Positions 1 to 7,147 of a stretch of DNA of 30,888 nt are shown here, piece by piece. Origin of the DNA: an uncultured Pseudomonadota bacterium. GTDB lineage: Bacteria > Pseudomonadota > Gammaproteobacteria > Burkholderiales > Casimicrobiaceae. Position 1 is the stretch's first letter. Each line of letters opens with the position of its first letter. The stretch covers positions 1 through 30,888 of the forward strand of contig CALFEY010000215.1 of the NCBI GenBank assembly GCA_937958295.1. The letters run 5' to 3'. The notes beneath the pieces are model-generated. The model made no database searches. It was not told where the DNA came from and saw only the letters and a list, made by a program, of their open reading frames with translations. Both the position numbers and the translations under genes were made by a program.

Positions 1-2
1 AG

Positions 3-215
3 GCCACGCATGACGAGGCGGAGGCGCTGCATGCGCACGCCGCGAGCACGCTCGCGGCCTTGCGCTTCCTCGATCCCGCCCGTCCGCGGCTCCTGCTGCC
101 GCGGCTGCGCCGGCTCTTCGGCCGCGCCGGGCTCGAGCGGGAGGAAGTGAACATCCTGCGCGGCATCCTGGCGCGCATCGATCAGCTCATCGCCCGCGGC
201 CGGCGAGACGGGTGA
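3..215 (+). CDS. trmJ: tRNA/rRNA methyltransferase TrmJ, 3' end (partial)
   Basis: The reading frame enters from the left edge and encodes the last 70 residues of a protein. The segment FLDPARPRLLLPRLRRLF followed by EREEVNILRGIL is the characteristic C-terminal tail of TrmJ, the SpoU/TrmH-family enzyme that 2'-O-methylates position 32 of several tRNAs. The SAM-binding knot domain lies outside the window. In many proteobacteria trmJ sits directly upstream of the cysE/isc region; here four unrelated genes separate them. The 3' end overlaps the 3' end of the convergent permease gene by 29 bp. Identification rests on the tail motif only. Confidence 0.88.
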   Translation, partial: ATHDEAEALHAHAASTLAALRFLDPARPRLLLPRLRRLFGRAGLEREEVNILRGILARIDQLIARGRRDG

Positions 216-1539
216 CCACCAGCGCCACGATTCCCACGGCCATCACGCCGAGGCTCACGTGGATGGCGCTGCGGCTCATCGCGTAGCCGATGCTCGAGTA
301 GCAGAGGTAGGCGCACACGGCGATGAACACGAGTGGGGTGAGCGGATAGAGCGGTACGCGGAAGGGCCGCGCGATCGCCGGCTCCCGGCGCCGCAGCAGC
401 AGCAGCGCCACGCCCACCAGCGTGAGGAAGCCCCAGAACACCGGTGCGGTGAATTCCACCATGGCCTCGAAGCCGTCCTTCTGGGCCGCGCCGAAGGCCA
501 CGAGCGCCAGGGCCAGCGCGCCCTGCACGAGGAACGCCTGGGTGGGCACGCCGCGCGCCTCGTTCCAGCGCGCGATGAGGCTCAGCGCCTTCCAGTCGCC
601 GGCCAGGGCGTAATTCGTGCGCGCGCCCACGAGCATCGTCGCGTTGATCGAGGTGATCGTGGCCACTGCCACGAAGCCGGCGAGGATGCCGGCCACCACG
701 CCCCCAAAGGCACTGGCCACGACGTCTGCAGGCGCGGCCTTGCTCTGCGCGAGCGCTCCGAAGCCGAGCCCCGACAGCAGCGCCAGGTTCACCGCGACGT
801 ACAGGAGCGTGATGATGGCGATGCTCGCCACCAGCGTGCTCACCACCGCGCGCGGACCGCCGCGTAACTCCGCCGAGAGATAGGCCGCTTCGTTCCAGCC
901 GCCGTAGGTCAAGAGCACGAACACCATCGCGAGGCCCGCGGCGCCGAGCGCGGGCGTGGAGGCGAACCAGGACGTCGCGGGGCCGCTGGCCGGGCTCGCC
1001 ACCACGCCGGCCACGATCACCAGCAGGAGTCCCGCCACCTCGCAGACGGTGAGCCAGTTCTGCGTGCGGGCCGATGCCGACAGACTCGCGATGTTGACGG
1101 CGGTCAGCATCACCACCACCAGCGCCGCCCACAGCGCGGCGGATTGCGCGCCCAGGTCGACGATGCGCGTCATGTAGTCGCCGAACACGAACGCGAGCAG
1201 CGCGATCGAGCCCGTGTTGATCACAGTGGCGCGCGCCCAGGCGTAGAGGAAGCTCGCATTGCGGCCGTAGGCGCGCGTGAGGAAGTGGTAGTCGCCGCCG
1301 GCGTGCGGATACGTGCTCGCGAGCTCGGCGTAGCACAGCGCGCCGATGAGCGAGATCACGCCGCCCGCCACCCATGCGGCGAGCGTCCACCCGGGATCGC
1401 CGGTCACCTGGGCCACGAGCGGCGGCGTGCGGAAGATGCCGGCGCCGATCACGATGCCGACGACGATCGCGATCGCGTCGCGGCCGCGCAGCAGGGGACG
1501 GGGCGCGCCGGAGACGGCGGCAGGGGCAACTGTGCTCAT
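187..1539 (-). CDS. APC superfamily amino acid permease
   Basis: A 450-residue integral membrane protein made largely of hydrophobic segments, consistent with about 12 transmembrane helices. After a short cytoplasmic N-terminus comes GIVIGAGIFRTPP, the GxGIF substrate-binding motif of the unwound first helix in APC-superfamily transporters. It is followed by the CYAELASTYPHAGGDYHF segment typical of LAT-like and basic or neutral amino acid permeases. The family exchanges or symports amino acids across the inner membrane. The substrate cannot be assigned from sequence. The start codon lies only 4 nt beyond the stop of the upstream exported methyltransferase-fold gene, so the two are probably co-transcribed. 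Its 3' end overlaps trmJ convergently. Confidence 0.9.
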   Translation of the reverse strand: MSTVAPAAVSGAPRPLLRGRDAIAIVVGIVIGAGIFRTPPLVAQVTGDPGWTLAAWVAGGVISLIGALCYAELASTYPHAGGDYHFLTRAYGRNASFLYAWARATVINTGSIALLAFVFGDYMTRIVDLGAQSAALWAALVVVMLTAVNIASLSASARTQNWLTVCEVAGLLLVIVAGVVASPASGPATSWFASTPALGAAGLAMVFVLLTYGGWNEAAYLSAELRGGPRAVVSTLVASIAIITLLYVAVNLALLSGLGFGALAQSKAAPADVVASAFGGVVAGILAGFVAVATITSINATMLVGARTNYALAGDWKALSLIARWNEARGVPTQAFLVQGALALALVAFGAAQKDGFEAMVEFTAPVFWGFLTLVGVALLLLRRREPAIARPFRVPLYPLTPLVFIAVCAYLCYSSIGYAMSRSAIHVSLGVMAVGIVALVVTRLAGRGR

Positions 1540-1543
1540 GGGG

Positions 1544-2122
1544 TCAGGACCGCGGAGGAACCACGTAGAGATAGAGCGCCGTGCTGCGACGTCCGGTGTA
1601 GTCGTTCTTCTCGGGGACGTCGAGCGCCACGATGCGTTTGGGCGTCCACGAGGTGAAGGGATAGTCGTGCGAGACCACGCGCGTGCCCGGCGCGAGCTCG
1701 GCCTGCAGCTTGCGCTGGAGGCGGTCCATCGCGATGGGCAGCAGGTAGACGGTCACGACGGTCGCTTGCGCGAGGTCCGTGTCGAAGAGGTCGCGCACGA
1801 AGAACTGCGCGCGGTCGAAGACTCTGTCCTGCACTGCCTTGCGGTTGGAGTACTCGACGAGTGACGCGTCGATGTCCACGCCGAAGCCGCTGCGCGCGCC
1901 GAAGGACTCCACGGCGGCGAGCACCAGGCGGCCGTCTCCGGAGCCTAAGTCGACCACGAAGTCCGCCGGCTTGACCTCGGCCAGGCGGAGCATCTCGTCC
2001 ACCACCCACATCGGGGTGGAGGCGAAGGGCGCGACGGCCTTGGTGCCGTCGTCGGCGGCCAGGAGCGGCGGCGCGGCAACGAGGGCCACGCAGGAAGCGA
2101 GCACAGAAAGTATCCTACGCAT
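1544..2122 (-). CDS. Exported class I SAM-dependent methyltransferase-fold protein
   Basis: 192 residues. The start at 2122 was chosen over an in-frame upstream start because it gives a clean signal peptide (MRRILS, a hydrophobic core, then PPLLAADD with cleavage near residue 22) and has an AGGGG ribosome-binding site about 9 nt upstream. Residues ~54-66 read DFVVDLGSGDGRL, the glycine-rich SAM-binding motif I, and GVDID follows as the acidic motif II. The TPMWVVDEMLRLAEV lead-in resembles the small DOT1-like/ATPSCKMT-like protein methyltransferase group. It is first in a two-gene unit with the APC permease. An exported SAM enzyme is odd, because SAM is cytoplasmic; the N-terminus could instead be an uncleaved membrane anchor. 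The substrate is unknown. Confidence 0.8.
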   Translation of the reverse strand: MRRILSVLASCVALVAAPPLLAADDGTKAVAPFASTPMWVVDEMLRLAEVKPADFVVDLGSGDGRLVLAAVESFGARSGFGVDIDASLVEYSNRKAVQDRVFDRAQFFVRDLFDTDLAQATVVTVYLLPIAMDRLQRKLQAELAPGTRVVSHDYPFTSWTPKRIVALDVPEKNDYTGRRSTALYLYVVPPRS

Positions 2123-2165
2123 GCGATGACGCCCCTGAACGCAGACGCCGCAGTGTACCGCCCGC

Positions 2166-3236
2166 ATGGACTCCGCCGCTGACGCCCCGCGTGCGGCGGC
2201 GCCGCCTCCGGTGTCGCCTGCCCCGTTGCCGGCCGTCCCGCCGGACACCTGCCGCAACTGCGGCGCGCACGCTCCGGGTCACTATTGCGGCAACTGCGGG
2301 CAGGAGACCCGCGTGGTCCTGCCCACCTTCAGCGCTTTCATGCGCGAGGCGGCGGGCCGCTACGTCTCGCTGGACGGGCGCTTCTGGCGCACGATGGCCG
2401 CGCTCGTGGCGCGGCCCGGCTTCCTCACCCAGGAGTACCTGCGCGGCCGCCGCAAACGCTACATCCGTCCGGCGCGCCTCTTCCTCGTGCTCTATCTCGT
2501 GCTGTTCGGCGTGGTGGGACTCGTGCAATCTCCGGGGAGCCTCTCCGACGAAGTGGTCTTCGTCGATTCCGACAAGGCGGCCACGGACCCCACGAAGTCC
2601 GCCGAGGACACGCCCGAGGCGCGCGCGCGCGCCGCACCACGAGCCACGGCCTCGCCGAGCCCGGTCACGGCGCCCGTGGCCGACGAGATCGCGATCCTCA
2701 AAAGCGGCGACGGTTCGACGTTCCTCGGCCTCGACAAGGATCTCAACCTCACGCTGCGCATCGGCAACGAGAACGCGTACCTGCCGCCGCAGGTGCGCAA
2801 GCGATGGGATCAGTTCAGGAAGCTGCCGCGCGAGGAGAAGGCCGAGCGGTTGTACGTGGGCATCCTGCGCTACGGCCCGTATGCGATGGTGGCCCTGCTG
2901 CCGGCCTTCGCGCTCCTGCTCAAGCTCGCCTATCTCGGCGGCGGCCGTCGCTACCCGCAACGGCCGCAGCGCTACGCCGAGCACCTCGTGTACAGCGCGC
3001 ACCTGCACGCCTTCGCCGCGGTGATGCTGCTCACGCTCGTGGTCGTGCCCATCGGCATCGTGAAGACCGTGCTCCTGCTCTGGATCGTCTACTACGCGAT
3101 GCGGGCCCGGCAGGTCGTATACGGCGGACGCTGGTGGGCGGGGCTGCTGCGGGCCTTCGTCATCGCGATGAGCTACCTCGTGCTGCTCGCCGTGGCGATG
3201 GCCGGCCTGGTGTTCGTGGCGGTGATGCTGCGCTAG
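2166..3236 (+). CDS. DUF3667-like zinc-ribbon membrane protein
   Basis: 356 residues. An N-terminal Pro/Ala-rich stretch leads to a four-cysteine zinc ribbon (Cys29, Cys32, Cys41, Cys44; CRNCG then YCGNCGQ). A conserved cytoplasmic segment follows (LVARPGFLTQEYLRGRR then RYIRPARLF), as in DUF3667 proteins. Hydrophobic segments near residues 103-120, 235-255, 275-310 and 325-355 suggest four to five membrane helices. A charged, Pro/Ala-rich loop of about 120 residues lies between the first and second. The family has no established biochemical role. It is transcribed divergently from the exported methyltransferase gene with only 43 bp between the start codons. The family assignment is from motif memory, not a search. 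Confidence 0.75.
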   Translation: MDSAADAPRAAAPPPVSPAPLPAVPPDTCRNCGAHAPGHYCGNCGQETRVVLPTFSAFMREAAGRYVSLDGRFWRTMAALVARPGFLTQEYLRGRRKRYIRPARLFLVLYLVLFGVVGLVQSPGSLSDEVVFVDSDKAATDPTKSAEDTPEARARAAPRATASPSPVTAPVADEIAILKSGDGSTFLGLDKDLNLTLRIGNENAYLPPQVRKRWDQFRKLPREEKAERLYVGILRYGPYAMVALLPAFALLLKLAYLGGGRRYPQRPQRYAEHLVYSAHLHAFAAVMLLTLVVVPIGIVKTVLLLWIVYYAMRARQVVYGGRWWAGLLRAFVIAMSYLVLLAVAMAGLVFVAVMLR

Positions 3237-3244
3237 GTGCACCG

Positions 3245-3277
3245 CCCCCGCGGTCGGCCGGGCCTTCGCCGCGGGGG
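3245..3277. terminator. GC-rich hairpin between convergent genes
   Basis: A perfect 9-bp inverted repeat (CCCCCGCGG at 3245-3253 with CCGCGGGGG at 3269-3277) has a 15-nt loop. It lies between the stop of the DUF3667-like gene and the stop of the convergent TRAP solute-binding protein gene. There is no clear T-tract on either strand, so it may act as an RNA 3'-end barrier rather than a classic intrinsic terminator. The right arm runs into an uninterrupted run of 11 G residues (3273-3283). Confidence 0.4.
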
Positions 3278-3296
3278 GGGGGGCGTACGGGCCGCC

Positions 3297-4328
3297 CTAC
3301 GGCTTCTCGTACTTGGCGATGAGGTTGCGGGCGGTCTTCAGCAGCATGGCGCCGTCGTTGCCCTTGGCCGTCACGTCCTTCACCCAGTCCTCCGGCAGGT
3401 TGGCCGTGGCCTTCTCCCAGTTGGCGAGCTCGCTCGCCGGAATCATGTAGAACGTGTTGCCGCGATCGACGGCAAGCTTGCGCGCCGGAGGCGCCGAGGC
3501 ATCCCACTGCGCGCCCATCTGCTTGGACAGGGCGAGTCCCGAATTCGCGTCGATGACCTTCTTGAGGTCGGGTGGCAGGCTGTCGTAGCGGGCCTGGTTC
3601 ATCGCGAAGAGGAATACCGCGGTGTAGAGGGCACGCGACTTGGGATCGGTCTCGCTCTCGAACTTGGTGAGCTCGTGGGCCTTGATGCTGGGGATCACTT
3701 CCCACGGCAGGAGGTAGCCGTCGACCACGCCCTTGCCGATGGCCTCGGCGAGCGCAGGCAGCGGCATGGCCACGGGCGAGGCGCCGAGGGCCGCGAGCAT
3801 CTTGTTCGTCTGCCGCGTGGGTGCCCGCATGCGCAGGCCCTTGAAGTCGGCCATCACCTTCACCTGGCGCGGATTGGTGTGGATGTAGCCGTTGTCGTGC
3901 ACGTGCACGGCCAGCGCCTTGATGCCCGGGAACTCCTTGTTCCCGTATTGCGTGTAGTAGTCCCACGCGGCCTGGCTTGTGGCTTGCGCGCTGCTCGACA
4001 TGAATGGCAGCTCGAACACCTCCATCATCGGGATGCGCCCGGCGGTGTAGCCGGGCAGCGTCCACACGACGTCCACCACGCCGTCCTTGACCTGGTCCAC
4101 GAGGTTCTGCGGCGTCCCACCGAGCTGCATCGCGGGATAGATCTGGCACTTCATGCGGTTGCCCGACTCCTTGGCGATCTTGTCGCACCACGGCACGAGG
4201 ATCGTGGACGGTCCCATCGCGCCGGGTGGCCAGAAGTGATGGACCTTGAGGACGACGTCCTGGGCCATTGCGGGCCCGGCGAGTGCGGCGGCGAGCGCGG
4301 CCGCAGCGATGAAACGGATGCAGCGCAT
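3297..4328 (-). CDS. TRAP transporter substrate-binding protein, DctP family
   Basis: 343 residues. The start at 4328 gives a Sec signal peptide (MRCIRFIAAAALAAALAGPAM, cleavage after AMA) and is preceded by a strong GGAGG site 8 nt upstream; upstream in-frame starts lack both. The mature protein begins VVLKVHHFWPPG. The segments QIYPAMQLGGTPQNLVDQVK and LPGYTAGRIPMMEVFELPFM are typical of periplasmic DctP-type receptors, which bind organic acids for TRAP transporters. No DctQ or DctM membrane subunit gene is adjacent, so it is an orphan receptor or works with a transporter encoded elsewhere. The ligand cannot be predicted. It is transcribed divergently from cysE. Confidence 0.9.
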   Translation of the reverse strand: MRCIRFIAAAALAAALAGPAMAQDVVLKVHHFWPPGAMGPSTILVPWCDKIAKESGNRMKCQIYPAMQLGGTPQNLVDQVKDGVVDVVWTLPGYTAGRIPMMEVFELPFMSSSAQATSQAAWDYYTQYGNKEFPGIKALAVHVHDNGYIHTNPRQVKVMADFKGLRMRAPTRQTNKMLAALGASPVAMPLPALAEAIGKGVVDGYLLPWEVIPSIKAHELTKFESETDPKSRALYTAVFLFAMNQARYDSLPPDLKKVIDANSGLALSKQMGAQWDASAPPARKLAVDRGNTFYMIPASELANWEKATANLPEDWVKDVTAKGNDGAMLLKTARNLIAKYEKP

Positions 4329-4416
4329 CTTGTTTTCCTCCGGGTGAGCCGCGGGTCGGCGTAGCGCCGCCCGTGGGCGTTGTCGGGTCAGTTTAGCGCC
4401 GCGAAGGGGCCTGCGA

Positions 4417-4441
4417 ATAGTCGAGTAAAATAATCGGAAAC
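4417..4441 (+). promoter_or_regulatory. Candidate IscR type-1 box upstream of cysE
   Basis: An AT-rich 25-bp stretch, beginning ATAGTCGAGTAAAATAATCG, matches about 20 of 25 positions of the published IscR type-1 consensus as I remember it. It shares 16 of 25 positions with the better box in front of iscR, including the central GTAAAA or CTAAAA and the TCGG half-site. It ends 65 nt before the cysE start and lies 88 nt from the divergent TRAP receptor start, so it could serve either gene. Hand alignment only. Confidence 0.45.
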
Positions 4442-4442
4442 A

Positions 4443-4464
4443 CGCGGCGGCGTCTCCCGCCGCG
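4443..4464 (+). other. Leader hairpin in the cysE 5' region
   Basis: CGCGGCGG (4443-4450) and CCGCCGCG (4457-4464) form a perfect 8-bp stem with a 6-nt loop. It begins 1 nt after the candidate IscR box and ends 42 nt before the cysE start. No T-tract follows, so it is not an obvious terminator. It could stabilise or fold the cysE leader. Confidence 0.4.
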
Positions 4465-4506
4465 CCTTGCGACATTTAGCTCAGCCGCTTGCCATCGCCC
4501 GCTGCC

Positions 4507-5259
4507 ATGTTTGCCCGTCTCCGCGAAGACATCGCCTGCGTTTTCGAACGGGACCCCGCGGCGCGTACCCGCTGGGAAGTGCTGACCTGCTATCCGGGCT
4601 TGCACGCGCTCGTCTGGCATCGCCTCACCCACCGGCTCTGGCGAGCCAACCTCCGCTGGCTTGCGCGGTGGCTCGCGCACTGGAGCCGTTGGTTCACCGG
4701 CATCGAGATCCACCCCGGCGCGACGATCGGGCGCCGCGTGTTCATCGACCACGGCATGGGGGTGGTGATCGGCGAGACCGCCATCATCGGCGACGACTGC
4801 ACGCTCTATCACGGCGTCACCTTGGGCGGAACGTCCTGGAACAAGGGCAAGCGTCACCCCACGCTCGGGCGCGGCGTGGTGATCGGCGCCGGCGCCAAGG
4901 TGCTCGGCCCCATCCTGATCGCCGATGAGGCCAAGATCGGCTCCAATGCCGTGGTGGTGCGCGACATTCCCGCCGGTGCCACGGCGGTGGGCATCCCGGC
5001 GCGGGTGGTGGGGGCCGACGAGCAGCAGCGGCGCGAGGCCACCGCCACCAAGATGGGCTTTTCCGCCTACGCCATTGCAGCCGACATGAACGACCCCATG
5101 GTGCAGGCGATCCATCAACTGCTCGACCATGCGGCAGCGAGCGACGAGCGCCTGAACAAGCTCATCGCCCAACTCGCCCGCGATGGCGTCGACTGCGGGG
5201 ACGCGAAGGCGGTGGCCGAAGCCTTCGATCCGCAGCAGATCAACAAGATGCTCGAGTGA
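4507..5259 (+). CDS. cysE: Serine O-acetyltransferase
   Basis: 250 residues. The enzyme transfers acetyl from acetyl-CoA to L-serine to give O-acetylserine, the precursor that accepts sulfide to form cysteine. The start MFARLREDI matches the compact EpsC-type CysE N-terminus; an upstream TTG at 4489 is less likely, and neither has a clear ribosome-binding site. A helical N-terminal region is followed by a left-handed hexapeptide beta-helix: IEIHPGATIGRRVFIDHGMG, then VVIGETAIIGDDC, LYHGVTLGGTSW and the remaining coils to GIPARVV. The catalytic His lies in FIDHGMG. The gene immediately precedes iscR, consistent with cysteine being the sulfur source for IscS. Confidence 0.96.
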   Translation: MFARLREDIACVFERDPAARTRWEVLTCYPGLHALVWHRLTHRLWRANLRWLARWLAHWSRWFTGIEIHPGATIGRRVFIDHGMGVVIGETAIIGDDCTLYHGVTLGGTSWNKGKRHPTLGRGVVIGAGAKVLGPILIADEAKIGSNAVVVRDIPAGATAVGIPARVVGADEQQRREATATKMGFSAYAIAADMNDPMVQAIHQLLDHAAASDERLNKLIAQLARDGVDCGDAKAVAEAFDPQQINKMLE

Positions 5260-5275
5260 GGAACTCGCCCCGGAT

Positions 5276-5300
5276 TTAGTTGACTAAAACGTTCGGGTAT
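5276..5300 (+). promoter_or_regulatory. IscR type-1 binding site and promoter of iscR
   Basis: A 25-bp stretch with core TTGACTAAAAC and right half TCGGGTAT matches 22 of 25 positions of the IscR type-1 consensus ([2Fe-2S]-IscR operator) as remembered and aligned by hand. TTGACT (5280-5285) can also act as the -35 element, with GATCAT (5303-5308) as -10 at 17-bp spacing. Bound IscR would therefore block RNA polymerase. This is the classical autorepression layout. Confidence 0.75.
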
Positions 5301-5311
5301 AGGATCATATG

Positions 5312-5324
5312 TTGTCCAGGACAA
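5312..5324. promoter_or_regulatory. 13-bp perfect palindrome in the iscR leader
   Basis: TTGTCC-A-GGACAA is a perfect 6-bp inverted repeat around one base. It sits near the transcription start expected from the candidate iscR promoter and 41 nt before the iscR start codon. It may be a second operator, but no known regulator site is recognised. Confidence 0.4.
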
Positions 5325-5365
5325 TACGCCGAACGCGTCCGTCCTGACCTAACGAGGATGCAAGC

Positions 5366-5854
5366 ATGCGCTTGACCACGAAAGGGCGGTTCGCGGTAAC
5401 CGCCATGATCGACGTCGCGATGCACGGGAGCCACGGCCCCGTCACGCTCGCCGCGGTCTCGGGCCGCCAGCGGATCTCCCTGTCCTACCTCGAGCAGCTC
5501 TTCGGCAAGTTGCGCCGTTCGGGCCTGGTCGATAGCGTCCGCGGTCCCGGCGGCGGCTACAACCTCGCCAAGCCGCAGGCGCAGGTCTCGGTGGCCGATA
5601 TCATCCAGGCGGTGGACGAGCCCATCGACGCCACGCAGTGCGGCGGCAAGGAAAACTGCCTCGACGACCGCCGCTGCATGACGCACGACCTGTGGATGAG
5701 CCTCAACGACCACATCTTCTCGTTCCTGTCGGCCGTCACGCTGGCCGAGCTCGTGAAGCAGCAGCAACCCGCCGACGTCGCGGTGCTGCGCGATCACCGG
5801 CAGCCGCCCGCGGCCGGAGCGGCGCCCAAGGTGCCCGTGACCGAGCCTGTGTGA
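5366..5854 (+). CDS. iscR: Fe-S cluster-sensing transcriptional regulator IscR
   Basis: 162 residues, Rrf2 family. The N-terminal winged helix (MRLTTKGRFAVTAMIDVA, with the wing at SVRGPGGGYNLAK) binds DNA. Cys92, Cys98, Cys104 and His107 lie in QCGGKENCLDDRRCMTHD, at the same positions as the [2Fe-2S] ligands of the E. coli protein. IscR senses cluster status: the holo form represses the isc genes and the apo form acts on other promoters. The start has a GAGG site 8 nt upstream. A good type-1 operator lies 66 nt before the start. It is first in the isc cluster, 17 nt ahead of iscS. The C-terminus is the variable Pro/Ala-rich tail usual in this family. Confidence 0.97.
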   Translation: MRLTTKGRFAVTAMIDVAMHGSHGPVTLAAVSGRQRISLSYLEQLFGKLRRSGLVDSVRGPGGGYNLAKPQAQVSVADIIQAVDEPIDATQCGGKENCLDDRRCMTHDLWMSLNDHIFSFLSAVTLAELVKQQQPADVAVLRDHRQPPAAGAAPKVPVTEPV

Positions 5855-5871
5855 CCGCAAAGCCAACGACC

Positions 5872-7092
5872 ATGACCGCCAAGATGAAGCTGCCGATCTA
5901 CCTCGACTATTCCGCCACCACGCCCGTCGATCCCCGCGTGGCGCAGAAGATGATCACCTTTCTCACCGACGAGTTCGGCAACCCCGCGTCGCGCTCGCAC
6001 TCGTTTGGGTGGACCGCCGAGGCGGCCGTGGAGGAAGCGCGCGAGAACGTCGCGGCGCTGGTGAACTGCGATCCCAAGGAGCTCGTGTGGACGTCCGGAG
6101 CCACCGAGTCGATCAACCTCGCCTTGAAGGGCGCGGCGCATTTCTACAAGGACAAGGGCCGCCACCTCGTCACCGTCAAGACGGAGCACAAGGCCACGCT
6201 CGACACGATGCGCGAGCTGGAGCGCGAGGGCTACGAAGTCACGTACCTCGACGTCCAGCCCGACGGCCTGGTCGACATGCAGGCCTTCACTGCCGCCCTG
6301 CGTCCCGACACGATCGTGGTCTCCGTGATGTACGTGAACAACGAGATCGGCGTGATCCAGGACATCCCGGCGATGGGCGAGATCTGCCGCGCCAAGGGAA
6401 TCATCTTCCACGTCGATTCGGCGCAGGCCACCGGCAAGATCGTCGTCGACCTCGGCCAGCTCAAGGTCGATCTCATGTCGTTCTCGGCGCACAAGACCTA
6501 CGGCCCCAAGGGCGTGGGCGCACTCTTCGTGCGGCGCAAGCCGCGCGTGCGCATCGAGGCGCAGATGCACGGCGGCGGCCACGAGCGCGGCATGCGCTCC
6601 GGCACGTTGCCCACGCACCAGATCGTGGGCATGGGCGAGGCATTCCGCATCGCCAAGGCGGAGATGGCCACCGAGAACGACCGCATCCGGATGCTGCGCG
6701 ACAAGCTCTGGCGCGGTCTGTCGGCGATGCCCGAGGTCTACGTGAACGGCGACATGGAGCAGCGCGTGCCGCACAACCTCAACACGAGCTTCAACTTTGT
6801 CGAGGGCGAGTCGCTCATCATGGCGATCAAGGACATCGCGGTCTCGTCGGGGTCGGCATGCACGTCGGCCTCGCTCGAGCCGTCGTACGTCCTGCGCGCG
6901 CTCGGTCGCAGCGACGAGCTCGCGCACAGCTCCATCCGGTTCTCGATCGGCCGCTTCACCACCGAGGCCGACGTCGACTACACGGTCGACCTGCTCAAAC
7001 GCAAGGTCGAGAAGCTGCGCGAGCTCTCGCCGCTGTGGGAGATGCACCAGGAAGGCGTGGACCTGTCCAAGATCGAGTGGGCGGCGCACTAG
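5872..7092 (+). CDS. iscS: Cysteine desulfurase IscS
   Basis: 406 residues from ATG 5872. A second in-frame ATG at 5884 gives the familiar MKLPIYLDYSATTP start and may be the real one. This PLP enzyme removes sulfur from L-cysteine and passes it as persulfide to IscU and other acceptors. His106, Lys208 (SAHKTYGPKG, Schiff-base lysine) and Cys330 (SSGSACTSASLEPS, the mobile persulfide loop) are present. The C-terminal segment, PLWEMHQEGVDLSKIEWAAH, is the usual IscU-binding end. Length is normal for the family (E. coli 404). It follows iscR by 17 nt with only a weak ribosome-binding site, suggesting coupling. The gap to iscU is long and structured. Confidence 0.98.
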   Translation: MTAKMKLPIYLDYSATTPVDPRVAQKMITFLTDEFGNPASRSHSFGWTAEAAVEEARENVAALVNCDPKELVWTSGATESINLALKGAAHFYKDKGRHLVTVKTEHKATLDTMRELEREGYEVTYLDVQPDGLVDMQAFTAALRPDTIVVSVMYVNNEIGVIQDIPAMGEICRAKGIIFHVDSAQATGKIVVDLGQLKVDLMSFSAHKTYGPKGVGALFVRRKPRVRIEAQMHGGGHERGMRSGTLPTHQIVGMGEAFRIAKAEMATENDRIRMLRDKLWRGLSAMPEVYVNGDMEQRVPHNLNTSFNFVEGESLIMAIKDIAVSSGSACTSASLEPSYVLRALGRSDELAHSSIRFSIGRFTTEADVDYTVDLLKRKVEKLRELSPLWEMHQEGVDLSKIEWAAH

Positions 7093-7104
7093 TTTGAGCG
7101 AAGG

Positions 7105-7127
7105 GAAGTCTCGCCGCGCGAGTCTTC
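7105..7127 (+). other. First hairpin in the iscS-iscU gap
   Basis: GAAGTCTCGC (7105-7114) pairs with GCGAGTCTTC (7118-7127) through nine of ten positions around a CGC loop. It begins 12 nt after the iscS stop. Its right arm also overlaps a small alternative hairpin with a CAC-TTCG-GTG core (7128-7137 region). No T-tract follows. Confidence 0.45.
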
Positions 7128-7147
7128 ACTTCGGTGACTGCAGTGAG

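Noticed and set aside
3273..3283. G11 tract as a phase-variation switch
   Set aside because: It lies after both convergent stop codons, so slippage would change no reading frame and no promoter is evident.
2115..4364. Long open frames opposite the DUF3667-like and TRAP receptor genes
   Set aside because: Composition is that of shadow frames; the opposite strands have domain motifs, signal peptides and ribosome-binding sites.
5794..7089. 431-residue open frame antisense to iscS
   Set aside because: No family features; the plus strand encodes an unmistakable IscS here.
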